The notes: generated from the letters alone by a model not told the origin. A stretch of 64,000 nucleotides of DNA from Antiquaquibacter soli (GCF_030580675.1 NZ_JAUQUB010000003.1:62001-126000), one strand, 5' to 3'; counted from the first letter of the stretch, positions 24,865 to 35,069 are shown. A program made the numbers and translations.

Positions 24865-25464
24865 CTACTCGAACGCGGCGAGCCGCTCCTCGAGCCGGGC
24901 GCGCACCTCGGGCCACTCGTCGACGAGGATCGAGTACACCGCGGTGTCCCGCCACGAGCCGTCCGCGCGCAACTGGTCGCGGCGCACGATGCCCTCGAAA
25001 GTGGCGCCGAGCTTGAGGATCGCCGCCCGGGAGCGGGAGTTCAGGGCATCCGCCTGCAGCTTGACGCGGCCGAAGCCGGCATCGAAGGCCTCGCCGAGCA
25101 TGAGGAGCTTGGCCTCGGGGTTCACGGCCGTGCCCCACACCGACGGCGACCACGCCGTCCAGCCGATGTGCGCGTGCTCGCGCGCCTCGTCGAAGTCGCC
25201 GAGGGTCGAGGTGCCGACGAGCCGGCCGTCGGGCAGCCGCGCGGCGTAGACGTTGTTGCGCTCGAGCGCGTAGTAGCCGTCGGCGAACTCGAGGAAGCCC
25301 TCGAGGGTCGAGCGATACCCGGCCGGACCACCGCCGTAGCCGCCCGCGAAGACCTCCGGGGTGCCGATCGCCACGAAAAGCTCGGGGAGCGCATCCCGCG
25401 TCAGCGGTTCGAGGCGGATGAACCGGCCCTCGATCGTGCGAGGTGCGGGTCTCGTGGCTGCCAT
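24865..25464 (-). CDS. GNAT family N-acetyltransferase (RimJ/RimL-like)
   Basis: A 199-residue acetyltransferase. It begins IEGRFIRLEPLTRDALPELF as in RimJ/RimL relatives, has HIGWTAWSPSVWGTAVNPEAKLL around the acetyl-CoA site and LNSRSRAAILKLGATFEGIVRRDQ in the C-terminal half. It transfers acetyl from acetyl-CoA to an amine, often a protein N-terminus or small molecule. Convergent with the MFS gene across the 75-bp palindrome; divergent from the membrane protein at 25482. Confidence 0.85.
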   Translation of the reverse strand: MAATRPAPRTIEGRFIRLEPLTRDALPELFVAIGTPEVFAGGYGGGPAGYRSTLEGFLEFADGYYALERNNVYAARLPDGRLVGTSTLGDFDEAREHAHIGWTAWSPSVWGTAVNPEAKLLMLGEAFDAGFGRVKLQADALNSRSRAAILKLGATFEGIVRRDQLRADGSWRDTAVYSILVDEWPEVRARLEERLAAFE

Positions 25465-25469
25465 CCCAC

Positions 25470-25475
25470 TATCCT
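25470..25475 (+). promoter_or_regulatory. -10 element, membrane protein gene
   Basis: TATCCT, 6 nt before GTG 25482; it decides that start over an in-frame ATG/GTG 39 nt upstream. Confidence 0.5.
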
Positions 25476-25481
25476 CGCAGC

Positions 25482-26096
25482 GTGAACAACTCTTGGGTTC
25501 GGACTCCGCTCGTGCGCGTCGCGGCGTCGGCGGTCTCCTGGTTCGGTTTCGCCCTCGCGTTCGGCCTCCTCTACCAGGTGGCGCTCGCGGTCATCGCGCT
25601 CGGCGGGTACTGCGCGAGCGGCGGCCCCTACGAGATCGCCGTGGAGTGCCCCGAGAACGTCGTCGCCTTTGCGCCCCTCAGCATCTTCGGCGGGCTGATC
25701 GCCGTCGGCATCGGCGTCTTCTTCTCGAACGGGTTCGGCGCACAGCTGACGGCGTGGGCGTGGGCGATCCTGTTCATCGGCCTCGCAGTGCCCTTCGCGA
25801 TCGGCGGCGGGGTCAGCAACTGGTTCGTGTGCGTATTGTTCGTGCTCATGGGCGCGGCGCCGCTCGTGCTCGAGTTGCGCGCGAATGCGGCGCGGGCGTT
25901 CATCGGCTCGCGCACCGCGGGCGGCGAGGCCTTCGCGTTCAGGAACGGCGACCGCCGCTCCCTCATGTCGATGACCGCGCCGGCGGAGGGCACCGTCACG
26001 CCGAACGCGGGTCACGCGCTCGCAGGGTTCCTCGTGCCTGCGGTCTCGGCCGCGCTCGGCGTGCTCCTCGCGATCAGCTGGTTCCGCGCGAGCTGA
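25482..26096 (+). CDS. Hypothetical integral membrane protein
   Basis: A 204-residue protein with five or so hydrophobic segments (residues 15-38, 60-85, 88-108, 110-130, 180-200) and a cytoplasmic-looking hydrophilic stretch between the last two. Two Cys residues (near 45 and 57) sit in the first external loop and could form a disulfide. No family recognised. Its 3' end overlaps the convergent isomerase gene by 23 nt. Confidence 0.7.
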   Translation: MNNSWVRTPLVRVAASAVSWFGFALAFGLLYQVALAVIALGGYCASGGPYEIAVECPENVVAFAPLSIFGGLIAVGIGVFFSNGFGAQLTAWAWAILFIGLAVPFAIGGGVSNWFVCVLFVLMGAAPLVLELRANAARAFIGSRTAGGEAFAFRNGDRRSLMSMTAPAEGTVTPNAGHALAGFLVPAVSAALGVLLAISWFRAS

Positions 26097-26964
26097 GGGC
26101 GGCGAGCTCGACCGCGAGGTCGCGCAGCGCGAGCGCCTGGAGCCAGCGGTCGCCCTCCTCGACGCCGTCGCGGGCCGGCGCGTAGTAGTTGACCGGCGAG
26201 AGCAGTTCCGGCACGAAGACGACCTCGCCGCGGGCGCGGGAGAACGTGCGCGACCACAGCTCGCGGAAGTGCTCCACGAACGGGGCGTCGGGGTACGCCG
26301 TGACATCCACCTGGATGCTCCCCGGCGAGCCGATGCGGCCGTGGATCAGCTCGACGCGCTCGAACACGGGCTCGAGCATCCCGAGCTTCGCGTCCCAGTC
26401 GCCGTAGACCATCTCGACGCCGGTGTACCAGTGGGAGAAGTCGCCCGTGAGCCGCAGGCCGGGGTGCCGCTCGATGAGGCGCACGGTGCGCCACGGGTCC
26501 TGCGTGATCGTGGCGCGGTGGGTCTCGACGAGCATCGCGACGCCGGTGCGGATGCCCGCTGCCTCGATCTCGTCGAGCAGGGCATCCGCGTCCTGGTCGC
26601 TCTCGAAGCCGGTGCCCACGTGGAGGGAGACGCGGCTCGCGCCGAGCTCGGCGTGGGCCTCGGCGATCCGGGTCGCGTCGCCCGGTGCGACCACGCGACC
26701 CATCCCGGCGTACTCGAGGCCGGCAGCGGTGGCGAGCTGAGCGGTACCGCGTAACCGCCGCCCGGGACGGGCGTCGGCGCTGGCGTCGCGGCGAAGGCCA
26801 GAAATGGCCTTCGCTCCTAGCTCCAGCGCGCCTTGGGCAAGCACGAACCCCTCGGCCCGCGCCGCCGCATAGCGCTCCGACGGCGGCACCTGCCCGAGCT
26901 CCGAGTGCTCGGGCAGGTCCGCGAGGGTGTCGGTGTGGATGCCGAGGACGAGCCGATCGCTCAG
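26074..26964 (-). CDS. Sugar-phosphate isomerase/epimerase-like TIM-barrel protein
   Basis: A 296-residue AP-endonuclease-2/xylose-isomerase-like barrel. Metal-site style segments are visible: SLHVGTGF, VAMLVETHRATITQ (Glu-Thr-His), GDFSHWYTG (Asp-x-x-His), ELIHGRIG and VFVPELLSP. It probably isomerises or epimerises a sugar or polyol. No ATG, GTG or TTG is suitably placed; the likely start is CTG at 26964, which overlaps the upstream TGA as CTGA. It forms an operon with the PhyH dioxygenase. Confidence 0.75.
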   Translation of the reverse strand: MSDRLVLGIHTDTLADLPEHSELGQVPPSERYAAARAEGFVLAQGALELGAKAISGLRRDASADARPGRRLRGTAQLATAAGLEYAGMGRVVAPGDATRIAEAHAELGASRVSLHVGTGFESDQDADALLDEIEAAGIRTGVAMLVETHRATITQDPWRTVRLIERHPGLRLTGDFSHWYTGVEMVYGDWDAKLGMLEPVFERVELIHGRIGSPGSIQVDVTAYPDAPFVEHFRELWSRTFSRARGEVVFVPELLSPVNYYAPARDGVEEGDRWLQALALRDLAVELAALSSRGTS

Positions 26965-27917
26965 ACCGGGCGCCCGTTCGGCTTCGTCGCGACGTTGCCG
27001 GCGCTGCAGTACGAGCCGGGGCTGTGCACGCCGTGGGCGACGCGCAGTTCGAATTCGGCGTCGTCGGTCAGCTCGGGCTCGAAGCGCTCGGAGACGTTCC
27101 ACGCGAAGCCCGGGGTGCCGGGGTTCTGGCGCTGCCACTCGGCGCGGCCGAGGGCGATGAGGCGCAGGCGCTGGTCGACGAACGAGGCATCCCACGGGCC
27201 CTCCGCGAGGATCTGCTCGGCCGAGCGGAACTCGTAGTAGATGGTGCGGCGCAGCTTGTTGGCGAGCGTCGCCTCCGAGCCGTGCACGAGCATGACGTCG
27301 TGCACGAGCACGTCGCCGGGGTTGAGCTCGGTCTGGATGACACCGGGCGCATCCCACCCGTACTCCTCCTGCAGCTGGCACACGTCCACGATCTGCTTGT
27401 GCGACCCCGGGGCGACGCGGAGCGATCCCGCCCCCTTGCGGCTCTCGTCGAGGTACACGTCGACGTTGAAGATGCGGAAGTTGCGGGGGTGCACCGCGTC
27501 CTGGTGCCAGTCGATGGGGGCGCCATCGCCGGTGTTCTTGAAGACGAGCGACTCGTAGGTGGGCACGAAGTTGGGACCGGCGAGGCTCTCCGCGATGCCG
27601 AGCATCTCGGGGCTGCCGAGCAGTTCGAGCGACGCGGCCTCCTGCTTGTTGTGCAGGTAGTTGATGCGGAACAGCACTCGGCCGGAGGGACGGGTCGCGA
27701 AGTTGTAGTCGCCGTCGCCGTCGGTCTCGTTCTCGAGGGCGTGTCCGTCGGCGATCCAGCGGGTGCTCGCATCCTGCAGCTTGGCGAGGAGGTCGGCGGG
27801 GATGCGGTTGCGCAGGATCACGTAGCCGTGCTCGTCGAAGTGGGCGATCTCCTCGGGGGTGAGGTGGTAGTCGCGGGGCGTGACCGTCGGCGTCGACGGG
27901 GAGATGGTGGTCGTCAT
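26961..27917 (-). CDS. Phytanoyl-CoA dioxygenase (PhyH) family protein
   Basis: A 318-residue Fe(II)/2-oxoglutarate oxygenase. The metal triad is visible as DWHQDAVHP (HxD) and LVHGSEATLANKLRRTIYYEFR, where the second His and an Arg for 2-oxoglutarate lie. It hydroxylates a small organic substrate, unknown here. The ATG at 27917 has a TACTGT box 6 nt upstream. It is co-transcribed with the isomerase-like gene and divergent from an AraC regulator, the probable activator of the pair. Confidence 0.88.
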   Translation of the reverse strand: MTTTISPSTPTVTPRDYHLTPEEIAHFDEHGYVILRNRIPADLLAKLQDASTRWIADGHALENETDGDGDYNFATRPSGRVLFRINYLHNKQEAASLELLGSPEMLGIAESLAGPNFVPTYESLVFKNTGDGAPIDWHQDAVHPRNFRIFNVDVYLDESRKGAGSLRVAPGSHKQIVDVCQLQEEYGWDAPGVIQTELNPGDVLVHDVMLVHGSEATLANKLRRTIYYEFRSAEQILAEGPWDASFVDQRLRLIALGRAEWQRQNPGTPGFAWNVSERFEPELTDDAEFELRVAHGVHSPGSYCSAGNVATKPNGRPV

Positions 27918-27923
27918 GCAGCC

Positions 27924-27929
27924 ACAGTA
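27924..27929 (-). promoter_or_regulatory. -10 element, PhyH gene
   Basis: TACTGT (minus strand), 6 nt before ATG 27917. Confidence 0.5.
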
Positions 27930-27986
27930 GGGTTGGGATTCCCGCGGAGCATCCGGCTTCCGCCCCGACGATTCCGGAAAACCACC

Positions 27987-28808
27987 GTGCCTGATCTCGT
28001 CGAACCCGCCCAGCACGGCGACACGTTCGGGTTCTCCGCGTGGCGCGGGAGGCCGTGGGTGATGCCCGCGCCGCACGCGCACAACGACATCGAGATCAAC
28101 GTGTGCCCCGACGAGCTCGTCTACGAGTCCGGTGGCCGCACGACCGTCTTCCCTGCCGGGGTGCCGTGCGCGTTCTGGGGCGCCCGACCGCACCAGCTCA
28201 TCCAGGCGGGCGACGACTTCGCGTTCGTCACCGTGCCGCTCGCGCAGTTCATGTCGTGGGGCGTGCACGAGTCGATCGCGGACGGCCTCCTGCACGGCGC
28301 ACTCCTGATCGGAGACGACCGGATGCCGCTGCTCGACTCCTTCGAACGCTGGGCCCACGACCTCGGCTCGCCGTCCGCGCTCGGGCACCGCGCCGCCGCC
28401 CTCGAGGTGGAGGCACTGCTCTACCGGATGGCCGGGGGCACGTGGGCATCGACTGTTCCGGCGGGGGATCGGTCATCCCGCGACCTCGACCGCGCGAGCC
28501 GCATGGCGTCGTTCATCGCCGAGCACGCCGGGGAGGACATTCGGCTCGCCGACATCGCGGCGTCGATCCCGCTTCACCAGAACCGAGCATCCGCACTGTT
28601 CCGGTCGGTCTTCGGGACCTCGGTGACGGCGTACCTCGGGCAGTTCCGGGTCGCGGAGGCGCAGCGGCTGCTGCTCACCACCGACCTGACGTCGGCGGCG
28701 GTCGCCGGGCGCGCGGGCTTCCAGTCGCTGAGCGCCTACCACGAGACGTTCGTGCGGGTGGCGGGCGTCACGCCGTCGCAGTGGCGCGCGGCGAACCGGC
28801 GGGGGTGA
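27987..28808 (+). CDS. AraC family transcriptional regulator
   Basis: A 273-residue regulator. The N-terminal half has a cupin-type sensor (MPAPHAHNDIEINVC, then VFPAGVPCAFWG). The C-terminal half has two helix-turn-helix motifs, IRLADIAASIPLHQNRASALFR and SAAVAGRAGFQSLSAYHETF, and ends in the usual GVTPSQWR. GTG start at 27987. It is 69 nt from the divergent PhyH gene, and regulators in this position commonly control the divergent enzyme operon. Confidence 0.88.
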   Translation: MPDLVEPAQHGDTFGFSAWRGRPWVMPAPHAHNDIEINVCPDELVYESGGRTTVFPAGVPCAFWGARPHQLIQAGDDFAFVTVPLAQFMSWGVHESIADGLLHGALLIGDDRMPLLDSFERWAHDLGSPSALGHRAAALEVEALLYRMAGGTWASTVPAGDRSSRDLDRASRMASFIAEHAGEDIRLADIAASIPLHQNRASALFRSVFGTSVTAYLGQFRVAEAQRLLLTTDLTSAAVAGRAGFQSLSAYHETFVRVAGVTPSQWRAANRRG

Positions 28809-28874
28809 CTCGCAGAGCTCGACGCGCGCGGGAGGTGCTGCCGACCGCGGGAGCAGCGGCACCAGCGCGCGGCA

Positions 28875-29341
28875 CTAGCCCCCGCGCGGGCGGGATCGCA
28901 AGGACATCAGCAGCCACGCCGCACCCCACCCGATCCCCGCGCCGAGGGTGTTCGTGATGAGGTCGTTCACGTCGGCCGTACGCCCGAGATCGGACACGTA
29001 CTGCACGACCTCGATCGTGAGCGAGACCGCGAGTCCCGCGGCGAGCGCGAGCACGAGCCGCCACCCGAGTGTCGCGAGCAGCAGCCCCAGCGGCACGAAG
29101 ACCCCGGTGTTGAGGATCGCGTCGAACGCCGATCCGCGACCGTCGGGCCAGGGCACGAGGTTGAGGCGCACGCCGCGACCGGTGCCCGGGCGCACCGTCA
29201 TGAACACGGTGGCGAGCATCCACACGACCACTGCCGCCCACGCGAGGCGACGACCGCGCGCGTGGGTGATGGCACGCACCACCCCGTACACCGCGAGCGC
29301 GACGAGTACCGCTGCGAACAGCGGATAGGCGAACCGGTCGG

Positions 29342-29345
<4 letters not shown>
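28875..29345 (-). CDS. VanZ family membrane protein
   Basis: A 156-residue protein with four predicted helices. The VanZ domain is recognised from [26 protein letters not shown] and the later [17 protein letters not shown] (NDxxxNxxGAxxG). VanZ-like proteins affect sensitivity to teicoplanin-type antibiotics in some Gram-positives, but most have no known role. The GTG start overlaps the purA stop by 4 nt (GTGA), so it is translated with purA. Confidence 0.85.
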
Positions 29346-30625
<1,280 letters not shown>

Positions 30626-30706
30626 GGGGGCTCCCTTGAGTCGGGCCGCGGTGGTGGTCGCGGCGGCATCGGGCGACGCCGATGCGGGTGGGGATTACGC
30701 CTCAGT

Positions 30707-31525
30707 CTACCGGCGGGCCGTGCGACGCGACTGCAGGAGCACGAGCACGCCGCCGAGTGCGAGCAGGGCGGCGATCGGCGCCGCGGGCGCCCACGGAGTC
30801 GACCCGGTCGCCGCGAGCTGGGGCGCGACCGGGATGGGCACGCCCACGTAGAGGAGGATGCGGTAGGTGGCGCCCGATCGCTCGCCGCCCGGCGGGGTGC
30901 ACGCGAGGGCGTAGCTGACGTCGAGGACGCCGACGAACTCGGTGCCCTCCTTCAACCCGATCTGGATGGGACCACCGGTGCCGTTGGGCGGCCCGACCAC
31001 GAAATCGTCGTTCTCCGGCACCGAGGTGACGCGGATCTCGCACTCGGAGTAGCGCGGCCAGTAGAGGCCCGGCAGCTCGAACTCGCCCATGCCGCCGCCC
31101 GCGGGGATCGCGATCTGGGCGGGCACGGCCGCGGCCGGCCAGACGACTTCCGACGAGACGCCGAAGTACGCGGCGAGGTAGTAGGAGCGCTGCGTGCCGT
31201 CGCCCAGGTCGGCGACGAGGGTGACGGGAGCGACTGCGGGGGTGTCGTTCGCTGCCGTCACCGTGATGCTCGGGATCGACCCCGCGGTCTCCGTCCAGGA
31301 GACGTCCGCGGCGGAAGGGTTGTTCGTCACCGCGAGCGAGCCGCTCGGCCCCACGCACAACCCGGGGATTGCGAACGTCGCCTCACCCCCGGCCGCGGCC
31401 TCGATCATCGTCGTCGACGGGTCGGGCAGTGCGGGAGTGCACGCGGCCGACGCGGGACTCGCGGCGAGGACGACCCCGCCGAGGCCGATCACGGCGGCGG
31501 TGCTGAGAGCGATCAATCGGCGCAC
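30707..31525 (-). CDS. Secreted surface protein with LAATG sortase-type signal
   Basis: A 272-residue protein with a signal peptide (cleavage probably after ASPASA, residue 27), an extracellular beta-rich body with two or more Cys, and a C-terminal sorting signal: LAATG at residues 237-241, a hydrophobic segment and a QSRRTARR tail. LAxTG is the pattern used by class E sortases in high-GC actinobacteria. No sortase gene lies nearby. The body resembles no family I know. GTG start. Confidence 0.8.
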   Translation of the reverse strand: MRRLIALSTAAVIGLGGVVLAASPASAACTPALPDPSTTMIEAAAGGEATFAIPGLCVGPSGSLAVTNNPSAADVSWTETAGSIPSITVTAANDTPAVAPVTLVADLGDGTQRSYYLAAYFGVSSEVVWPAAAVPAQIAIPAGGGMGEFELPGLYWPRYSECEIRVTSVPENDDFVVGPPNGTGGPIQIGLKEGTEFVGVLDVSYALACTPPGGERSGATYRILLYVGVPIPVAPQLAATGSTPWAPAAPIAALLALGGVLVLLQSRRTARR

Positions 31526-31608
31526 GGTGGCCTCTCGGGTCCGAAGGGTGCTGCGGTCGAGCCGAGCCTAGCGGCGGGTCGACGCCCACCGATAGCGGCG
31601 CTCAGCGT

Positions 31609-32568
31609 TCACGCTCCCAGCGCGGCGACGAGCTTGTCGGGGAAGCTCCCGTCGGTCACGAGCGCGACGCGGCAGGTGGCCCCGGGCTGGTCCGGGAAGC
31701 CCCGGTAGCGACCACGCGTGTCGACGATGGTCGCACCGCGTCCCGGCCCGTCGCTGCAGTCGACCTCGACGTGCAGGAGCGGGAACACGCTCGGCACCAT
31801 CTCCCCGGTGAGGATGCCCGCCGCGAGCGCATCGTGGCAGGGGGAGCACCGCCGTCCGTAGGACTCGAAACCGTATCCGCCGAAGTAGAAGTCCGTCGTC
31901 GCGGCAACGAACCGCGTCACGGGGGTGTTGGCGGCGACGAGCCGCTCGCGGTGCTCCTCGGTGACGATCTCCGTCATCGTCACATCCAAGGGCACGAGCG
32001 TCGTCGGCCACGGGGCGCCGAGCACGCGGCGCGCCGCCTCCGGGTCGTGGATGATGTTCGCCTCCGCCGCGGGGGACTGGTTGCCCGCGACATCCGCCGC
32101 TCCCCCCATGATGACGAGGTCGACGACGCGCTCGGTGAGGTCATCGATCGCGTCGAGCGCGTGCGCGACGTTCGTGAGCGGGCCGACTGCGAGCATCCGG
32201 AGCCGACCGCGGTAGCGCGCCGACAGCTGGTCGATGAGTTCGACCGCGGACAGGGATGACACGCTCGTCGACACCTCCACGGGCAACCCCGAGTCGCCCA
32301 GCCCGTCGCCGCCGTGCACGTGCGTGGCGAGGTAGGTGACCTCGCCGACGAGCGGGTTCTCCGCCCCGATGGCGACGGGGATGTCCTCACGGCCGACCAG
32401 CTCGAGCACGCGGATCGAGTTGTGCGCGCACTGAGCGGCGGTGTTGTTGCCGAACACGCTCGTGATTCCGACGACGTCGATGTCATCGCGGTGCAGGAGG
32501 TACAGCAGGGCCATGGCGTCGTCGACGCCGGTGTCGCAGTCGACCAGGACGGGGGTTCGTTCGCTCAC
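31609..32568 (-). CDS. Inosine/uridine-preferring nucleoside hydrolase family protein
   Basis: A 319-residue ribohydrolase. The calcium-binding DCDTGVDDAMALL at residues 9-21 is the family signature; VFGNNTAAQ, AVGPLTNVA and MGGAADVAGNQSPAAEANI follow. It cleaves the N-glycosidic bond of nucleosides for salvage. The GTG start at 32568 has a GAGAGG ribosome site; longer frames upstream overlap the promoter. Monocistronic. Confidence 0.9.
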   Translation of the reverse strand: MSERTPVLVDCDTGVDDAMALLYLLHRDDIDVVGITSVFGNNTAAQCAHNSIRVLELVGREDIPVAIGAENPLVGEVTYLATHVHGGDGLGDSGLPVEVSTSVSSLSAVELIDQLSARYRGRLRMLAVGPLTNVAHALDAIDDLTERVVDLVIMGGAADVAGNQSPAAEANIIHDPEAARRVLGAPWPTTLVPLDVTMTEIVTEEHRERLVAANTPVTRFVAATTDFYFGGYGFESYGRRCSPCHDALAAGILTGEMVPSVFPLLHVEVDCSDGPGRGATIVDTRGRYRGFPDQPGATCRVALVTDGSFPDKLVAALGA

Positions 32569-32615
32569 GGGAGCCTCTCGCACGTCGGGCACCGCGTCGT
32601 GCCCGTTCGTCGAGC

Positions 32616-33239
32616 CTACCGAGCGTGCTCCCGCACCCATGAGTGCATCACGATGGCCGCCGCGGCCGACGCGTTGATGCTGCGCGTCGACCCGTACTGG
32701 GTGATCTCCACTGCCATGTCTGCCGCGGAGAGCGCCTCCGCGGAGAGTCCCGGCCCCTCCTGGCCGAAGAGCAGGATGCACCGTTCCGGCAGCACCGTCG
32801 ACTCGATCGGCACGCTCCCCTCGACGTTGTCGACCGCGACGATAGGCAGTTCGTGCTCTCGCGCCCACGCGACGAGATCGGCGATGTCCGGGTGGTGGAG
32901 CACGTGCTGGTACCGGTCGGTCACCATCGCGCCGCGCTTGTTCCAGCGTCGGCGACCCACGATGTGCACCGCCTCGGCGAGGAAGGCGTTGGCCGAGCGG
33001 ACGATCGAGCCGATGTTGAGGTCGTGCTGCCAGTTCTCGATCGCCACGTGGAACGGATGCCGCCGCTCATCCAGGTCGGCGACGATCGCCTCCACGCTCC
33101 AGTACCGGAACCGGTCGACGACGTTACGCGTGTCGCCCTTCTCGAGCAGCTCGGGGTCGTAGCGCGGGTCGTCCGGCCACTGCCCCTGCCACGGTCCGAC
33201 GCCGTGTGTCGTGAGCTCGTGGCTGGGGTTGTCGGTCAC
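32616..33239 (-). CDS. TrmH/SpoU family RNA methyltransferase
   Basis: A 207-residue SPOUT methyltransferase. The three family motifs are clear: ENWQHDLNIGSIVRSANAF (with the Arg that activates the ribose), LLFGQEGPGLS and QYGSTRSINASAAAAIVMHSW in the trefoil knot. It 2'-O-methylates tRNA or rRNA using SAM; the exact target cannot be read. GTG start with TACCCT 7 nt upstream. It is divergent from the DNA methylase gene, with only 34 nt between start codons. Confidence 0.9.
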   Translation of the reverse strand: MTDNPSHELTTHGVGPWQGQWPDDPRYDPELLEKGDTRNVVDRFRYWSVEAIVADLDERRHPFHVAIENWQHDLNIGSIVRSANAFLAEAVHIVGRRRWNKRGAMVTDRYQHVLHHPDIADLVAWAREHELPIVAVDNVEGSVPIESTVLPERCILLFGQEGPGLSAEALSAADMAVEITQYGSTRSINASAAAAIVMHSWVREHAR

Positions 33240-33246
33240 GACTCCG

Positions 33247-33252
33247 AGGGTA
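33247..33252 (-). promoter_or_regulatory. -10 element, TrmH-family gene
   Basis: TACCCT (minus strand), 7 nt before GTG 33239. Confidence 0.45.
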
Positions 33253-33261
33253 GCCCTCTGT

Positions 33262-33267
33262 TAATGT
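33262..33267 (+). promoter_or_regulatory. -10 element, DNA methyltransferase gene
   Basis: TAATGT, 6 nt before ATG 33274. Confidence 0.5.
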
Positions 33268-33273
33268 CGGGGG

Positions 33274-34122
33274 ATGCACGAGCCCTGGTCGCCCGATGGC
33301 CCGAGCCGAGTCATCCGGGGCGACAACCTCGAGGTCATCCGCGCGCTGCCGGACGCGAGCTTCCGACTCGTCTACCTCGACCCGCCGTTCAACACGGGCC
33401 GCACCCAGCGACGCCAGACGATCACGACCACGCGCAACCCGGAGGGCACCCGCGGCGGTTTCAAAGGCGAGCGCTACGACGTCGTCAAGACCACGCTCTA
33501 CCGCTACGACGACCGCTTCGAGGACTACTGGGAGTTCCTCGAGCCGAGGCTCGCCGAGGCGTGGCGGCTGCTCGACGACCGGGGCACCCTCTACCTGCAC
33601 CTCGACTACCGGGAAGCCCACTACGCGAAGGTCGCACTCGACGCGCTCTTCGGTCGCGAGAACTTCCTCAACGAGATCATCTGGGCCTACGACTACGGCG
33701 CCCGCACGAGGAGCCGGTGGCCGGCCAAGCACGACACGATCCTCGTCTACGTGAAGGACCCGGCCCGCTACTACTTCGACAGCGAGTCCGTCGATCGGGA
33801 GCCGTACATGGCGCCCGGGCTCGTCACCCCCGAGAAGGTCGCGCTCGGCAAGCTCCCCACGGACGTGTGGTGGCACACGATCGTGTCGCCGACCGGTCGC
33901 GAGAAGACGGGGTACGCGACGCAGAAGCCGGAGGGGATCCTGCGCCGCATCATCCAGGCCTCCAGCGCGCCGGATGACTGGGTACTCGACTTCTTCGCCG
34001 GCAGCGGCACCACCGGCGCCGTCGCCGCCGCGCTCGGGCGGCGCTTCGTGCTCGTGGACGAGAACCCCGACGCCGTCGAGGTCATGCGGGCCAGGCTGGG
34101 CGAGGAGGTGGTGTTCGGATGA
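33274..34122 (+). CDS. Site-specific DNA methyltransferase, beta class, orphan
   Basis: A 282-residue adenine-N6 or cytosine-N4 methyltransferase. Motif IV DPPFNTG is near residue 38 and the SAM-binding motif I DFFAGSGTTG is near residue 240, the order that defines the beta group. A KPEGILRRII segment (motif X region) precedes motif I. No restriction endonuclease gene is adjacent, so it looks like a solitary methylase with a regulatory or cell-cycle role, or a relic. It overlaps the DUF389 gene by 4 nt. Confidence 0.9.
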   Translation: MHEPWSPDGPSRVIRGDNLEVIRALPDASFRLVYLDPPFNTGRTQRRQTITTTRNPEGTRGGFKGERYDVVKTTLYRYDDRFEDYWEFLEPRLAEAWRLLDDRGTLYLHLDYREAHYAKVALDALFGRENFLNEIIWAYDYGARTRSRWPAKHDTILVYVKDPARYYFDSESVDREPYMAPGLVTPEKVALGKLPTDVWWHTIVSPTGREKTGYATQKPEGILRRIIQASSAPDDWVLDFFAGSGTTGAVAAALGRRFVLVDENPDAVEVMRARLGEEVVFG

Positions 34123-35069
34123 TGCACCTGAGGGTCATATCGCCCGCAGACCGTACGGATGAGGTGCTCGATCTGCTGACCCGCGACCCGGCGGTCGCGA
34201 ACCTCGTGGTGCACCGCGGGGCGGCCATCGACCCCGCTGGCGACGTCGTCATCGGGGATGTCGCTCGAGAGTCCGCGGACGAGGTCGTCACCGCGCTCAA
34301 GCGCCTCGGCATCGCCTCGAGCGGCTCGATCGCCCTCGACGCCGTCGCCGTGGCGCTGTCGCACCGCGGCGCAGAAGCGGAGCACGCGGCCCCCGGCGAC
34401 GGCGGCGACGCCGTCGTGTGGGACGAGATCGAGCAGCGCACCGGTGAGGAGTCGCGACTCTCGGTGACGTTCCTCCTCTTCCTCACCATCGCGACGATCA
34501 TCGCCGGAATCGGGGTGCTGCTCGATCAGCCGATCCTCATCGTGGGAGCGATGGTCGTGGGGCCGGAGTTCGGACCGCTCGCGGCGTTCTGCGTGGGCGT
34601 CGTCCGCCGTCGGCCGCGCGTCATCCTGCGCTCGGTGATCGCGCTCGTCGTCGGGTTCGCGGTCGCCGTCGCGGTGACCATCCTGTCGACCCTGGGGCTG
34701 GATGCTCTGGGCCTCATCGACCGGCAGATGCTCCTCGACCCCCGCCCCCTCACCGACTTCATCTGGCGACCGGACGCGCTGTCGTGGATCGTCGGGTTCC
34801 TCGCGGGTGTGGCGGGCATCTTGTCGCTCACGACGGCCAAGTCGGGCGCGCTGGTCGGCGTGCTCATCTCGGTGACCACCGTCCCGGCGGCCGGCAACAT
34901 CGCCGTCGCGATCGCCTACGGCGCGCCGGAGGAGGCCTGGGGCTCCGCCGGTCAGCTCGGCATCAACTTGGCGGCGATCGTCACGGCGGGCATCCTCACC
35001 CTTGCAGTGCAGCGCTGGACCGGGCGGCGGCGGCCGAAGGCCGTGACCAAGGCCGTGACCGGCCCGTAA
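34119..35069 (+). CDS. DUF389 domain membrane protein
   Basis: A 316-residue protein. A cytoplasmic N-terminal domain of about 115 residues is followed by six hydrophobic helices, with the family segment QPILIVGAMVVGPEFGPLAA near residue 140 and KSGALVGVLISVTTVPAAGNIAVAIAYG near residue 250. The function of DUF389 is not established. ATGATG start overlapping the methylase stop (ATGA), so the two are co-translated, an arrangement whose meaning is unclear. Confidence 0.88.
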   Translation: MMHLRVISPADRTDEVLDLLTRDPAVANLVVHRGAAIDPAGDVVIGDVARESADEVVTALKRLGIASSGSIALDAVAVALSHRGAEAEHAAPGDGGDAVVWDEIEQRTGEESRLSVTFLLFLTIATIIAGIGVLLDQPILIVGAMVVGPEFGPLAAFCVGVVRRRPRVILRSVIALVVGFAVAVAVTILSTLGLDALGLIDRQMLLDPRPLTDFIWRPDALSWIVGFLAGVAGILSLTTAKSGALVGVLISVTTVPAAGNIAVAIAYGAPEEAWGSAGQLGINLAAIVTAGILTLAVQRWTGRRRPKAVTKAVTGP

